Notes under the pieces: model-generated
What the model saw: the letters and a program-made list of their open reading frames with translations, nothing else
Told to the model about the DNA's origin: nothing
Database searches by the model: none
Assembly: GCA_022605405.1 (NCBI GenBank)
Contig: JABYQQ010000004.1
Coordinates: forward strand, 2,790,001 to 2,854,000
Source of the DNA: Earliella scabrosa
Taxonomy: Eukaryota > Basidiomycota > Agaricomycetes > Polyporales > Polyporaceae
DNA length: 64,000 bases
Reading direction: 5' to 3'
Part shown: piece by piece, positions 32,574 through 42,984 of the stretch
How the letters are laid out: each line of letters starts with the position of its first letter
How positions within the stretch are numbered: the stretch's first letter is position 1
Position numbers and translations under genes: made by a program

Positions 32574-34721
32574 TCAAGCCTGCCACTCGTCCGCACGGCG
32601 ACTGACATCCTCCAGCTCAACCTTGTCCTCCGCCTGCATGAATTGCCACCCTCCCCGCATGCGATCCTGCAGCGGTACTGGCTGCATAAGGAACGACGAC
32701 ATGAGTCCGACGCCCGCGATCGTCCCGATGACGATCCACACGACCTGGAGGCTCTCCTTAAAGGCGTACTGGAGCTGGGAGTGTGTTGGCCCGGAGATGG
32801 TCCGCACGCTCGCCGCCACTCCGTACATCCAGGCTGCGTTCCTCTCCCCGGACACCCCGATCCCCCACCAGTCCCGGTAGAAAGACGGTGGTACACGGGA
32901 TGCGAGTTGGTTCTGCAGCACCGATGCGCCGATGGCAATGCCCCAGACCTGAACGAGAGGCAAACCATATCGGTCATCATAGCGGGGCAACGGGCCAGTA
33001 TACGGACTCACCCCAGCAATTGTGCGGAGATACACCATGAAAGCAATCGCCTGCGCGTTCTCGTGGGCCTTGAGGGGCGCCTGTATGACATGGACGGTGG
33101 AGACGAACAAGAACCTGCAACAGCCATTTTCAGTTAATCACGTCCTGAATGTCGAGTGAAGATGATGCATATACCCACCCGAGGCCTGCGCCGATCAGCC
33201 CACTGACGCCAATCACATGAGCGGGGGACTCTCCAACTTTCGCTATCGTCAGGAGAGCCACACCAACAACGACGAAGCACCACCCGAACCAGATGGCAGG
33301 GCGATAGTAGCGTTTGATGTAGATGAAAATCCAAGCGACGATGGCGGCCGGGACGACTGCTCCAAAGCCTAGCATATAGAGGCCAGTGTGGTACAGCTTG
33401 GAATCCGTGCAGGCCAAATAATATACTGGGACATAGTCTGTATCACCCTGTGAGTACGGAGTTCGTGGTAGCTCAGCACGATCTACGCACATAGGACGGC
33501 ATATGTCACCAGGCTGGCGCAGAATGTCTGAATGTACCTGAAGACGGACATCAGCTTTCGCCCCAGGAACAATGACGTTATACAAACCCGCTAATGGTAG
33601 TGCGATTCGTGAACACCGAGACAGGAACCTACAGGACAAGCAGTCAGTATCGGCATCGAAAAGCTCACTGAAGGATCGCAACGCTTGCTCACAATCGGAT
33701 TCGTTGCAAAGCGTATCTCCCAGAAACCGAACGCGGCCAAAGCGGCGATCCCGATGATCAAAGGTAGGAGGATATTGTAGGAAGACCACGGGTGCACCGA
33801 GCCACCCCATACCAGAGCGGTCGCAATCGACGCAGTTGCTCCAGTCAAGAGTATGTTGCCCCTGAGCATAGATCAGTCAATGGGACCGAAGACGTGCTTG
33901 TATGTGTCGACGTACACCCAGTCCATCCCTTTGAAAGCTTTGGTACCCAACCGGGGTACGGGAGACTTGACGAAGACCGGCAGCAACAAGAACGCGAGAC
34001 CTGCTACCGGGAGGTTGATGGCTGTTGGTGGTTTAACGCGTGCTACATGCCATAGAAAGAATCAGCCTTACTGAATACCCAATTCTGGTCCAGGCTATCA
34101 ATGAGCGATCCTGCGAGGACCGGGCCAAACAGGTAAGGAATCACGATCATCCTGTAACGCAACCGTCAACAGCCAGCGCCGCTTCGATGGGTCTCAAACA
34201 TACAGATTAATCAACGCAGAGTACCGCGCGCGTTCCTCGATGGCAATATGGTCGCTCAAGATGATCGCGCCGACGGTCTGCAATCCACCAGCTCCGAGGC
34301 CCTGTGGGACCTTGCTTGCTATGAGTATGGCAAGGCCAACGACGTCCCATGTAGCTGCTAGGCCGCTCCCCAATAGGAAGAGTGCCATGGAGATGAGGAA
34401 CGTCGGCCTACGGCCGATTGCGTGGGCGAGTCCATGACTGATGGGGATCGCAACGGCGGCGGAAAGGAGGTATGTCGAGACGACCCAGGTGAACTCGAAC
34501 TCGGTGCTGGTTGCCTGCAGGATATGCGGGAGCCCAACGGCCACGACAGTGAGTTCGAAAGAGCAGACACAGAACGTGATGCATATCGAGAACAGAGTGA
34601 TCGAAAATTTCCATCCTTTGCGGTTAGTGGAGGGGTGGTCGTCGGTCATGGCTGGCGTGGAGGGGTGCGTCCGTTGAGTAGCTGAGGCGGAAGGCTCGAG
34701 GACCACGACCTCCCTTTTCAT
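32574..34721 (-). CDS. MFS transporter, 14-TM drug:H+ antiporter (DHA2) type
   Basis: This major-facilitator protein probably exports small molecules across the plasma membrane. The N-terminal polar stretch of about 38 residues is followed by FSITLFSICITFCVCSFEL. The first helix pair carries VVAVGLPHIL and WVVSTYLLSAAVAIPISHGL. The loop 2-3 motif appears as HGLAHAIGRRPTFLISM, and the motif C-like region as GLGAGGLQTVGAIILSD. The C-terminal half includes YIKRYYRPAIWFGWCFVVVG and GSVLQN-like GASVLQNQLASRVPP. The number of hydrophobic segments fits 14 helices. About nine exons are predicted; those I followed keep frame. Substrate classes in this branch include toxins, drugs and siderophores; none can be chosen here. 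It lies on the same strand as, and upstream of, the aldehyde dehydrogenase. Confidence 0.85.
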
Positions 34722-35866
34722 GGTGAAAATTCCTCTTTTCTACTCTTCTTCTCGCCTCTCAACCACCCCGCATACGCGACACGGGTCTCAGACGGAGCAT
34801 TCAGGCGCGCTTCGCATTCAATGAACCGCCGGTGAGATCGGAGTAAATCATGCTATCAGCAGAGCAACGCCCAGCTGAATTCAATTACCCGTTCGAAAAG
34901 CCTAGCAGAGAACAGGACTCACCTTCCTCTGTACGCTAGGTGATGCTGCGTACTCGCCTTCCAAGCCTTGGGCGGAGGCCGAAGCTGTCCTCACAGATCA
35001 GCTTGATCGACCCGGAGGTACGCTGAGGGGTCGCGTCCGCAGCTTGCCCTTGTTGAGAGGCTGTGCGTCCTTGTTCTCGTCGATGGCGGTGCTATGTGAT
35101 ACCAGGCAAGTACTGAATATCGGCACACTGACACAGCGTTCTTGACGGGTCCGTGGATGATCGAGCACTCGGACTCGCATTCGGGCCTTTGTCGTGGAGG
35201 TATGCGATGCTCACAGGATGAAGTAAGTGGACCGCGGAAAAGCGGAAAAGCGCGGCATGCTTTCACCACTGCCGTACTGTGCAATGGGCGGCCGGATGAT
35301 CCTCGCACTCGGCGATGCATATCTGTAACTCCAGTGTTCTTTCGTCCTTCTGAGCTGGAAGGTTTAGTGTCCGTTCAGAACAAATTTCATATACGAGTCA
35401 GCGGCGACCAGTGCTGGGCTATAAAAATCCTTCCACTGCAAGGTGCGACACTGGACTTTGAACTCAATTGTTGCCGCTAGTTGCGTGCTGGGAGAGCGTT
35501 CCTCACGACCAACTTGAAGAAACCTCCCCGGAGAAGGTAATCCCCGATCGCCCCAACTGCGATCATTCGGTCGTCACCATCGGTTTGGTAGAGCGTGGAA
35601 AGTCTAGGGTATATAAGGTGACATACCTCATGGAGAAGGAGAACGAAGGCGAGAGGCTTCGACTTGCCGACCTCTTCCTTGAAGGTGTTTCGTACTAGAC
35701 GTCGGACTTGGACTCCGAAAGACGCTTGCGGCGCTCGCGTGGCAGCCTCGCGTGGTTGTCGCGTGGCATTAGCGTGGAGAGATCCGGGCCGACCCCGGAT
35801 ATTTTGAAGCGCCCGTCCAATATTTACTTCAACTTTGCTCCAACCTGAAGCTCATCCGTGATTCTC
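34722..35866. other. Divergent promoters, MFS / KAT14-like
   Basis: This 1.1-kb divergent region carries two plus-strand TATA-like boxes, TATAAAAA at 35420-35427 and TATATAA at 35610-35616. A short open frame beginning just after the second one (ATG near 35630, ending at 35698) could be an upstream ORF of the KAT14-like gene. Confidence 0.45.
35610..35616 (+). promoter_or_regulatory. TATA box upstream of KAT14-like gene
   Basis: TATATAA lies about 250 bp upstream of the ATG at 35867. A short open frame lies between them, so the transcript leader may contain an upstream ORF. Confidence 0.4.
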
Positions 35867-37439
35867 ATGACCGTCGACTCAAGCTCTGATTGGAGCGACC
35901 CTGACAATGGCTCTTACCGAAGCAAGGGGAAGGTAGTGGGGGCGCAGGAGCATTTGTATCACAAAATGCTGATTGATCTGGGCCAACTCGCAGACACGCA
36001 CGACGAAACGACGCAGGGTTACGCAGAAGGGTCGCGCCAAAGCCATTGCTGTCAAGGAAGAAGAGCCCGTTGCAAGGGCCTTCTCCATTGAACCTCTGCT
36101 TACGGCCCTACACGAGCAGACTGCCCAAGACTGGGAGGATGACTTGGACATTCGCGATTCATTTGAAACTATATTCGAACCGGGGCTTCCGGCGCTGGTC
36201 AATGGAGAAGCCGAGTTCTTCGAGAGCATCAAGACAGGCAAGGTGTGTGTATTGTAAGAAGATAACAGCTGCTTTTGAATTGAACTCAGATGACAGGCGC
36301 GTGTGCTCTCTAGACAAGAAGCAGGACAACTTGCCGAATCGTTCCCATCTTCCAACACAGCATCCATCCTCCGCTCCCTCGTGACCGCGAAGGCCAGGCT
36401 GCATTCGGTTCGTCCCGTATTTCTGCAGCGATATGGTATGCTGAGAGTATGGTCCAACAGAGGGTGCTTCGGAAAGTCGTCCTCAGCCGTGATCCCCCGT
36501 ATCCCACTTGTGGTTCCCTCACCCCCATTCAGACTCCCCGTGCCCCATCGGTGGTCAATCCTCAGGTCCTTGATGCGTTGTATGCGATACAGTCGACACC
36601 ATACGAAAACGCGTTTCTTTCCAGGATACAAGGTTTTCAACCTAGCCAGCAGATCGGAGCCATAGCAGTGGACTGGGAGACCCGTACTCCATGGATGGAG
36701 CTTATGTGCGACATCAGGGACCATTATGCTCTTGCGCAGTACGCATACAGGCACTGTGACTTGCATGCCGCTCACACTCATCGTCTTTTGCTTAGTCCTG
36801 AACGGGTGCAACCTCAGGAGGCAGTCGCGCCAATTACGTATTGTACCTTGCAGCGCTGTCATCTAGCCCAGGTGCACGACCTCTTGGCTCGCGTCTTCTG
36901 GGAGGGGATCGATGGTGCGCCGTTCACTTCCACTAACGGCTATCTCTTACTGAAAAAAATTCGAGTGTAGTCAGCGATTCGCTAGACTACTCTCCAGAGA
37001 AGTGCACTATCGTCGCAACCTACAAGCAGCTCGTCGTAGGGGCCGCATTCCTGAGCTCGCCGCAAGAGACATACATCACGTACCTCGCTGTACGCTCAGG
37101 CTGGGACAACTCCCAAATAGCAACGTCAGTCATAGCTATGGTCACTAGCAGCCTGACGGCTTATACGATACTCCGCATTACAGATCTATGCTCTACCATC
37201 TCATTACGCTAAATCCACATAAAGATATCACCCTGCACGTCTCGATCAACAACCCTGCGATGGTCTGTGTACCCGGATCCTCTCTATATCTCTAAGCTCA
37301 CACGTGTCCTCCACAGCTACTCTACAATCGCTTCGGCTTCAAGGCAGAAGAGTTCATCGTCGGCTTCTACGAGGACTACCTCGATCCGAACTCGACCCAG
37401 TCGAAGAACGCGTTCCGCCTCCGGCTCCGCCGCTGGTGA
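35867..37439 (+). CDS. KAT14/CSRP2BP-like GNAT acetyltransferase
   Basis: The C-terminal half matches the acetyltransferase domain of animal KAT14, a subunit of the ATAC histone acetyltransferase complex. Key segments are DYSPEKCTIVATYKQLVVGA, YITYLAVRSGWDNSQIAT, MLYHLITLNPHKDI, HVSINNPAMLLYNRFGFKAE and the ending NAFRLRLRRW. The Q/RxxGxG acetyl-CoA loop is degenerate (WDNSQIA). The N-terminus has a basic TKRRRVTQKGR patch followed by an acidic helix, suggesting nuclear location. Seven exons are likely. The last four junctions are clear, while the second and third introns (about 36243-36310 and 36412-36466) have weaker donors and are tentative. The stop codon is 12 nt from that of the convergent sirtuin gene. 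Catalytic activity and histone targets are inference. Confidence 0.77.
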
Positions 37440-37451
37440 AGACCGCCGCAA

Positions 37452-40258
37452 TCACTGGACTCTCGCCTTCTTCTGCTGGCGGCTATCTCCAGCAACCGAA
37501 GACGGGGGACTGGACAGCGGGGTGGACGCGCCAGATGCCTCGGCCAGGGACTCCTGGTATTTGCGCTCGATTTCGTCCACCCACCTGCCGCCTTCAGCGC
37601 CTTCAAACAACCATACGTGACTGACAGCTCTCGTCAAGACGCTGCTACACACGAGGCGCACACCGCACGCGTACCTGTCGCCCACCCGTCGAGGCTCGGT
37701 CTCGAACTCTGCCGAAGGCCGTTTCTTCAGGTTCCGTTTCGGCGCGTCGAGATTGTTCCCGTTGGGCGTTGGGACGTCGGGGAGGTCCCAGCCGAGCTTG
37801 TGGCAGAGATGCAAGACGATGTCGTCCGCGTTGCCTAGCAGCACGACCTATCGCGTGGGCGACGTGAGTGCAATGTACCGCGTCGGCTGTGCGCAAGTGA
37901 CTCACGTCTGGGTTAATGTGCCGGACAGGCGTCTTGTTTATGAGAATCTGTGGCACGGAGTGCGGGAGGTGGGCTGTCGCGGGTGCAGTGAGTTCTCACC
38001 ATAGGCTGCGCGTCCGTGCTCGGGTGACTCACAGATGGTGTCCGACACAGGCGCTACCTTGAGCGATGTACCGATGATGATGAGCAGGTCCACTTTCTCC
38101 CTGTCCTCTAGGAGAGACCGATCAAAAACATCGTCCAGTTTCTCACCAAAGAAGGTGATATCGGGCTGCGCGCAGCGACCGGGTTAGTTCTCCCGGTATG
38201 TGCAGTGCAACTGTTTCTCCTGCCTTCATGACGCCTGGCGGGTAGGGTGGTACGTCCGGCTCGTCGGACTGGTCGCTATCCCACCCATCTTTCCGTTTCT
38301 TCGCCTTCTTCTTCGCCGCCTTCCCTGTCGCTGCGGGCGGCTGCTGGGCGTTGCATATCTTGCAGAGCGGTACGCGCTGGTTCATGATGTCGTCCGCGAT
38401 CTCAGTTCCCGGCACGCGCACCCTGCAGTTGATGCAGGACGCGGTCGCGAAGGAGCCGTGGCATTGAACCACCCGCTGGACGCCGGCGAGCGTCTCGAGC
38501 GTGTCGATGTTCTGCGTGTAGTTCTGCGCGGAAGAAGGCACGGTGTCTCTAGAACGCCCGAAAGCAGTGTCTGTGTCCGCACACTCACGCGTAGAAGCTG
38601 CGTGGGGGTGACGTTACTGCGCGTCTGCAAGAGCGAACAGCAGCAGCAGGAAGAGCGCCACGCGCACGCACCTTGCCCTTCTCTTCTATCAATTTGATAA
38701 ACCGGTGGCAGGGAGAGGGTATAAAGTTTGACGGGTATATCTTGCTGCAGAACCATCATCAGCATGTTCGTGACGTTCGTCGCACGTCAAAGAAGAGAAA
38801 TCAGACCTGGCGAATGAGCTGCGGTGCGAAGGTTCGCGTGAGCGCATGGCATGGGAGAATGTACGTCCAAAGCTACTGACTAGAAAACTAGAAGCACTGC
38901 AAGTTGAGTTTCTGGCGCACTTGCCGTAGGGATAAACCACAAGACTCACCGGCAGGGTTCTCCCGGAAGTACTGTATATCAAACCTAGGAACATATGATC
39001 AGAGGCGCGTCCGAGGTTTTCGCCGAATTGCTCTAAACGCCCACTGACATCTCTTGTGGGTCGTTCAGATCGTATTCTCCGCTTTCCTGGAGAGACGCGT
39101 ACAATCCGTTCCGAGACCGGAAGTCAGGAATCCCACACGAGACGCCTATAACACACGGTGCAAGTGCGAACGAGCGCGCGGGGACACGCGGCAATGTCAG
39201 TCTTCTGACGCCACAAAGACACACCCGGGAGCAATGCGACTCACTGATCCCAGCGCCCGTGAGGACGAGTATTCTTTTTGACGCCCTTATCAGATTGACC
39301 ACGTCGTCGATCGTGTTGTAGGTCTGGAGCCGCTCGCGGGACTCTAATCTGCGGAACGGCACGGCGTGAGGGTGCTTGTGGGTGAAGGAACAAACCACAC
39401 GTGCAGCAGCGATACGTACTCCCGGTGAAGCGCCACGCGCAGGAGATAGATCAGTGTCCTAGGCTGCTTGTTCCGGAGCTCCTTACACTGCGGGAGCGTG
39501 GTCAGACATCCGACAGTGTCGGATCGTAACTGGGGATGTGGTGTAGGATCCACTTACGAGGCAAACCCCAAACGCGTACAGCAATTTGGGAATCGGGATC
39601 GCGCGCTGGACCACATACTCGTTCACGAATGCGGCCATTCCTGGACAGAGTGAGTCAGATGAAAGAGATCAGAAACCACGCCCACCCACACGTACGAACG
39701 CACCTTTCTCCTTCAGGACGTGTTTCATCCCCTTCACCTCCTGCGGCGTCCATGCGGTTTGCGCTAGACGAGCAGAGGGAGAGTCAGCATGATGTCACCA
39801 CAACCACACGGTACGAGAAGCCGCAGGAGGGCGAGTCATCAAGCCTAATACAGAGCGAGCCAGCCCTACGCATCACAGGCGAGATGCAGCATGTACGCGA
39901 GCCGACTCAGAGTCATCGCTACGCGAGCACTCGCATACATACCTTCTTGGAAATACGCGTCGAGGTCCTCGTCCTCGGCAACTTCTTCTTCGTCTTCCTG
40001 ATCCCGGTCCGCGGTCTCCGGTCCGGGGCCGTTTTCGACATCAACGTCCCCGACCTCGCTTTCCGCGTCTTCGTCCGGAGCTGCGTCCATGGGAACTCCG
40101 TCCAGAAGGTCCTCGATCACGTCCGGATCCGTGTCGACCACCTCCGCCGCCTCCAAGAACGCCCGCACCTGTATCGCGTACAGGCTCGCGGCCGCGCTCC
40201 GGCGCGGTTTTGGCTCGCCGCCCGTGGGCCTCGGTGGCGTCGGGGGTGAAGATTGCAT
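37452..40258 (-). CDS. SIR2: Sir2-family NAD-dependent protein deacetylase
   Basis: Sirtuins remove acetyl groups from histones and other proteins using NAD and help maintain silent chromatin. Class-I signatures are present: [27 protein letters not shown], the catalytic His in VVQCHGSFA, and two CxxC zinc pairs (CINC and CKIC). [23 protein letters not shown] and the NKTP segment follow. An acidic N-terminal region (about residues 35-105) and a Lys-rich insert (KKKAKKRK) after the second CxxC are lineage features. I infer a 9-nt microexon at 38589-38597 supplying LLR of the LLRNYTQNID motif, and a GC donor after PPGVMK (38223-38222). The link between FRENPA and KIYPSNF was not resolved: the frame-consistent reading inserts about 20 extra residues. 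Confidence 0.88.
38589..38597 (-). other. Predicted 9-nt microexon of sirtuin
   Basis: CTTCTACGC is preceded by ACGCAG and followed by GTGAGT, and encodes the LLR that relatives have before NYTQNID. An alternative acceptor 27 nt upstream would instead give a 36-nt exon adding nine residues in frame. Confidence 0.55.
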
Positions 40259-40737
40259 GAACCCACAAACTATGAAGAGGGAGTAAGGATCAGGCTGTTA
40301 CAGCAGGAGGGGTTCCGCCAACAACACCTGAGGCGATGGTGGTGGTTCTTGGAGAGGATCGCGCGGCCGGAGCGCTGTCGGAAACGGCTGCGGTCACGAG
40401 ACGGTCAATGAACCCTAACCCTGTGCAGTGCACCACGTCGTGCTCGATGAACAAACGACACAATGCTGCGGGTACAACAAACGAAGGGGTATATTATGCA
40501 CAAGACATACAATGCGAACGATTGGATATACTTGTCTCAGAAAACACGATAGCGAGAAAAGCGAGAGAACGAAACGACATCAGATGCACCAAGAAAACAC
40601 GCCGAAAACATTGCCAGGAGACAACACATCGTAACTTGCGATGGACAGGTATCTAGAAAATTTGTCATGCACATGGGACCCATTGTTCCTCGGACATAGA
40701 AAACCCAGTCAAACGTACCTTTCACAAAACTTCCGAA
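40259..40737. other. Intergenic
   Basis: This is upstream of the sirtuin gene and downstream of the next minus-strand gene. It is locally A/C-rich (40480-40640) and contains no supported gene. Confidence 0.4.
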
Positions 40738-42727
40738 TCACTCTATGACGTCGCCATCTTTCAACAGCAGTTCATCGTCTTCATCTTCGTCCGCGCGAAG
40801 CGGTTCCGCGCTCGTCCGCATCTTGATCGTCGGCCAGCCTTCATGCTTGCGTTTCGGACCGCCAGAGAGATTAGCCTGAGTTACGGTGCCCGATCTTGTC
40901 CGCTTCGGCACAACACGGTGAGCACCAGAGCCTCCAGCAGCCGACGCAGAGTCAAAGGACGCCGACGAGCCCGAGAGGGGAAGTTTCGTATAGTCGGACG
41001 CGCGAATGGTATCGCCGCGTTTGCGCCTTGCAATTTTCGCAGAGCTTGAGCTTAACTTTGAGTCGTGGGACTGAGTGCGAGACAATGTGAAGGCCACGCC
41101 CGAGTCGTCGGCACCAGGAGCGGCGTCCCACTTTTCGTCCTCTTGATGCAGATGTCAGCGATGTCCGTGGTATCGGACTTGATGCCAAACGTAGAGGCAC
41201 CGCCAGGCGCGATCGGCACTCACCATCGAGACCGAGGACCGAGAACAAATCCAGAAGTTCGTCGTTGTCAGAGTCCGGATTGGCCGGGACTGGTGGGCGA
41301 CCATGGCTTGGAGACGAAGGCGGAGTTCCAGGAAGAGCAGGAGGCACAGAGACGGAGAATCCAGAAGCTTGGAAGGTACGAGCTGCGCTATGAGTAGACT
41401 TTCGGCAGGCAGACGGCGAATTGTTCAGCGAGAAGGCAGGCCCAAGGTCTAGATCTTCGATAGGTGGGTGCTGTTCAGGCGAACGAGAGCCTTCTGAAGC
41501 AGGTGCGCGGGGGAAACGCTCCGTTTCAGACATGAGGGCAGAGAAATCAAGCGAAGACGAGAACAAGCTGTCACTAGGCAAATGAACGATAGTCCGGCGG
41601 CGGCGACGCGGTACGCCGGGACGGGTAGACCTTGAATCCGACGGGGAAGTAGGGCGGCTGCTATCTGACATGTCCACGTCGCTATCGTAGCGGAGACTAC
41701 GGACGGGCGGAGGAGGATCCGCGTCGAGCTGAGGCATCAGACCGTGCTTCCAGACGCCGACAGTCGCACTCCGTTTTCGGCGAGGAGTGGATATATGCAT
41801 AGGCTCATCCTCGAAAAATGACGCGTGTGCGGTGACGGCATCCTGAGGGTCGGTTCCTGTAGCGGTTTGAGCCGTGACCAGGGAGCGAGAGAGCGCCTTC
41901 GGAGGGACAAGCCAAGCCTCAGAACACATCTGGTCGAGGACAGGTTGGAGAGAAGGAGTTGAGCTCGACCGATTGTGAATGGAAATATTCGGCTTTGCAT
42001 GAAGTTCGTTCGGTGCGGCAGCGGGGGCTAGCAGGGAGAGCTGGGGACTGGTCTGCTGCAGGGGTTGGACTAGATTGCGGTCGACCACCTTCTCTCGAAG
42101 CGGTCCAGACTGGGAGAGCGTCCGGGACTTGACATGTTTCGCTGTTCTCTTCCTAGATCCTCGGCTGGCCTTGTCCGGAGACGATGCGCGAGATCCAGGT
42201 CGACTACTGAAGGGTGATGCAAGACGGCGCTGTCCCGCGTTTTCTTTGAAGTTCCTGGAGCTGGTACGAGAGAGGATCCTTCTTGCAACTGGTAAGGGGG
42301 AAAGCTGATCTGGAGCTGGAGTGGGTCGTGTACCCGACGAGTGCGCCATAGACTGGTCAGAAGGCATAGAAACTTGAGGAGTGCAGAACTGGGAAGGGGT
42401 GGGAGCACGACGGTCGCGCATATAGTCACCCATCGGAGAGTCATCGTCGCTGAGGATCGGCTGAGCCTTCTGTCTCTTGGAGGGACGATCTTCTGCGGCC
42501 TTCGGGACAGACGACTCGGAGAAGCCGGCCTGGGAGTCTGTAGAGCGTGAGACGAGGCGCGCGCGTTTGTTCATTCTATTGGCCATCACCGCGAACGAGA
42601 CGTCGTCTGCGTCGGGACTGAGAGAGCGGATGGGCGATGACTGAGTAGCATTGTGATCAGAGGCCTTCCGACGGTGACCACGACGGCGCGAGTACGTGGT
42701 CAGCGGCCTGCGCGACGAGTGGGCCAT
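40738..42727 (-). CDS. Uncharacterised large Ser/Pro/Arg-rich protein
   Basis: No family is recognised. Two exons (42727-41224 and 41141-40738) give 635 residues. Most of the protein is Ser/Pro/Arg-rich and predicted disordered, with several basic clusters (RRRGHRRK, SRKRTAKHVK, PRRRRRTIVH) that suggest a nuclear protein. More ordered-looking segments are RIWTEEL-free but include DNDELLDLFSVLGLDEDEKW at the splice junction and TIRASDYTKLPL further on. The C-terminus is strongly acidic (ADEDEDDELLLKDGD). The frame stays open to an ATG at 42826; I chose 42727 because its context (GGTCCATGGCC) is much better. It diverges from the next gene with about 257 bp between starts. Confidence 0.7.
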
Positions 42728-42984
42728 GGACCGTGGCGGACTGGAGATGATGGATGTCGGGCGGAGAGATGGGGTCGGTATGGTCGGTGTCGATGACGAC
42801 GCGAGACCAAACTGATGCAAACACATTACACGTCTGCAGGCGTCTGCGCGCCCAACTTGAACCCACTCGCCCAGCTTTGCACTCGCATACTCTCTCTTCT
42901 TGGATGTCCCTCGCTCTCTAGTTCAGTCTGCTTTCGCTCTCGCGCATATAGTCTGCCTGGTGCACGTCCTCTCCTGCCCCCGCC

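Noticed and set aside
40041..40268. Arg/Gly-rich frame opposite the sirtuin N-terminus exon
   Set aside because: It is a shadow of the acidic exon in another frame.
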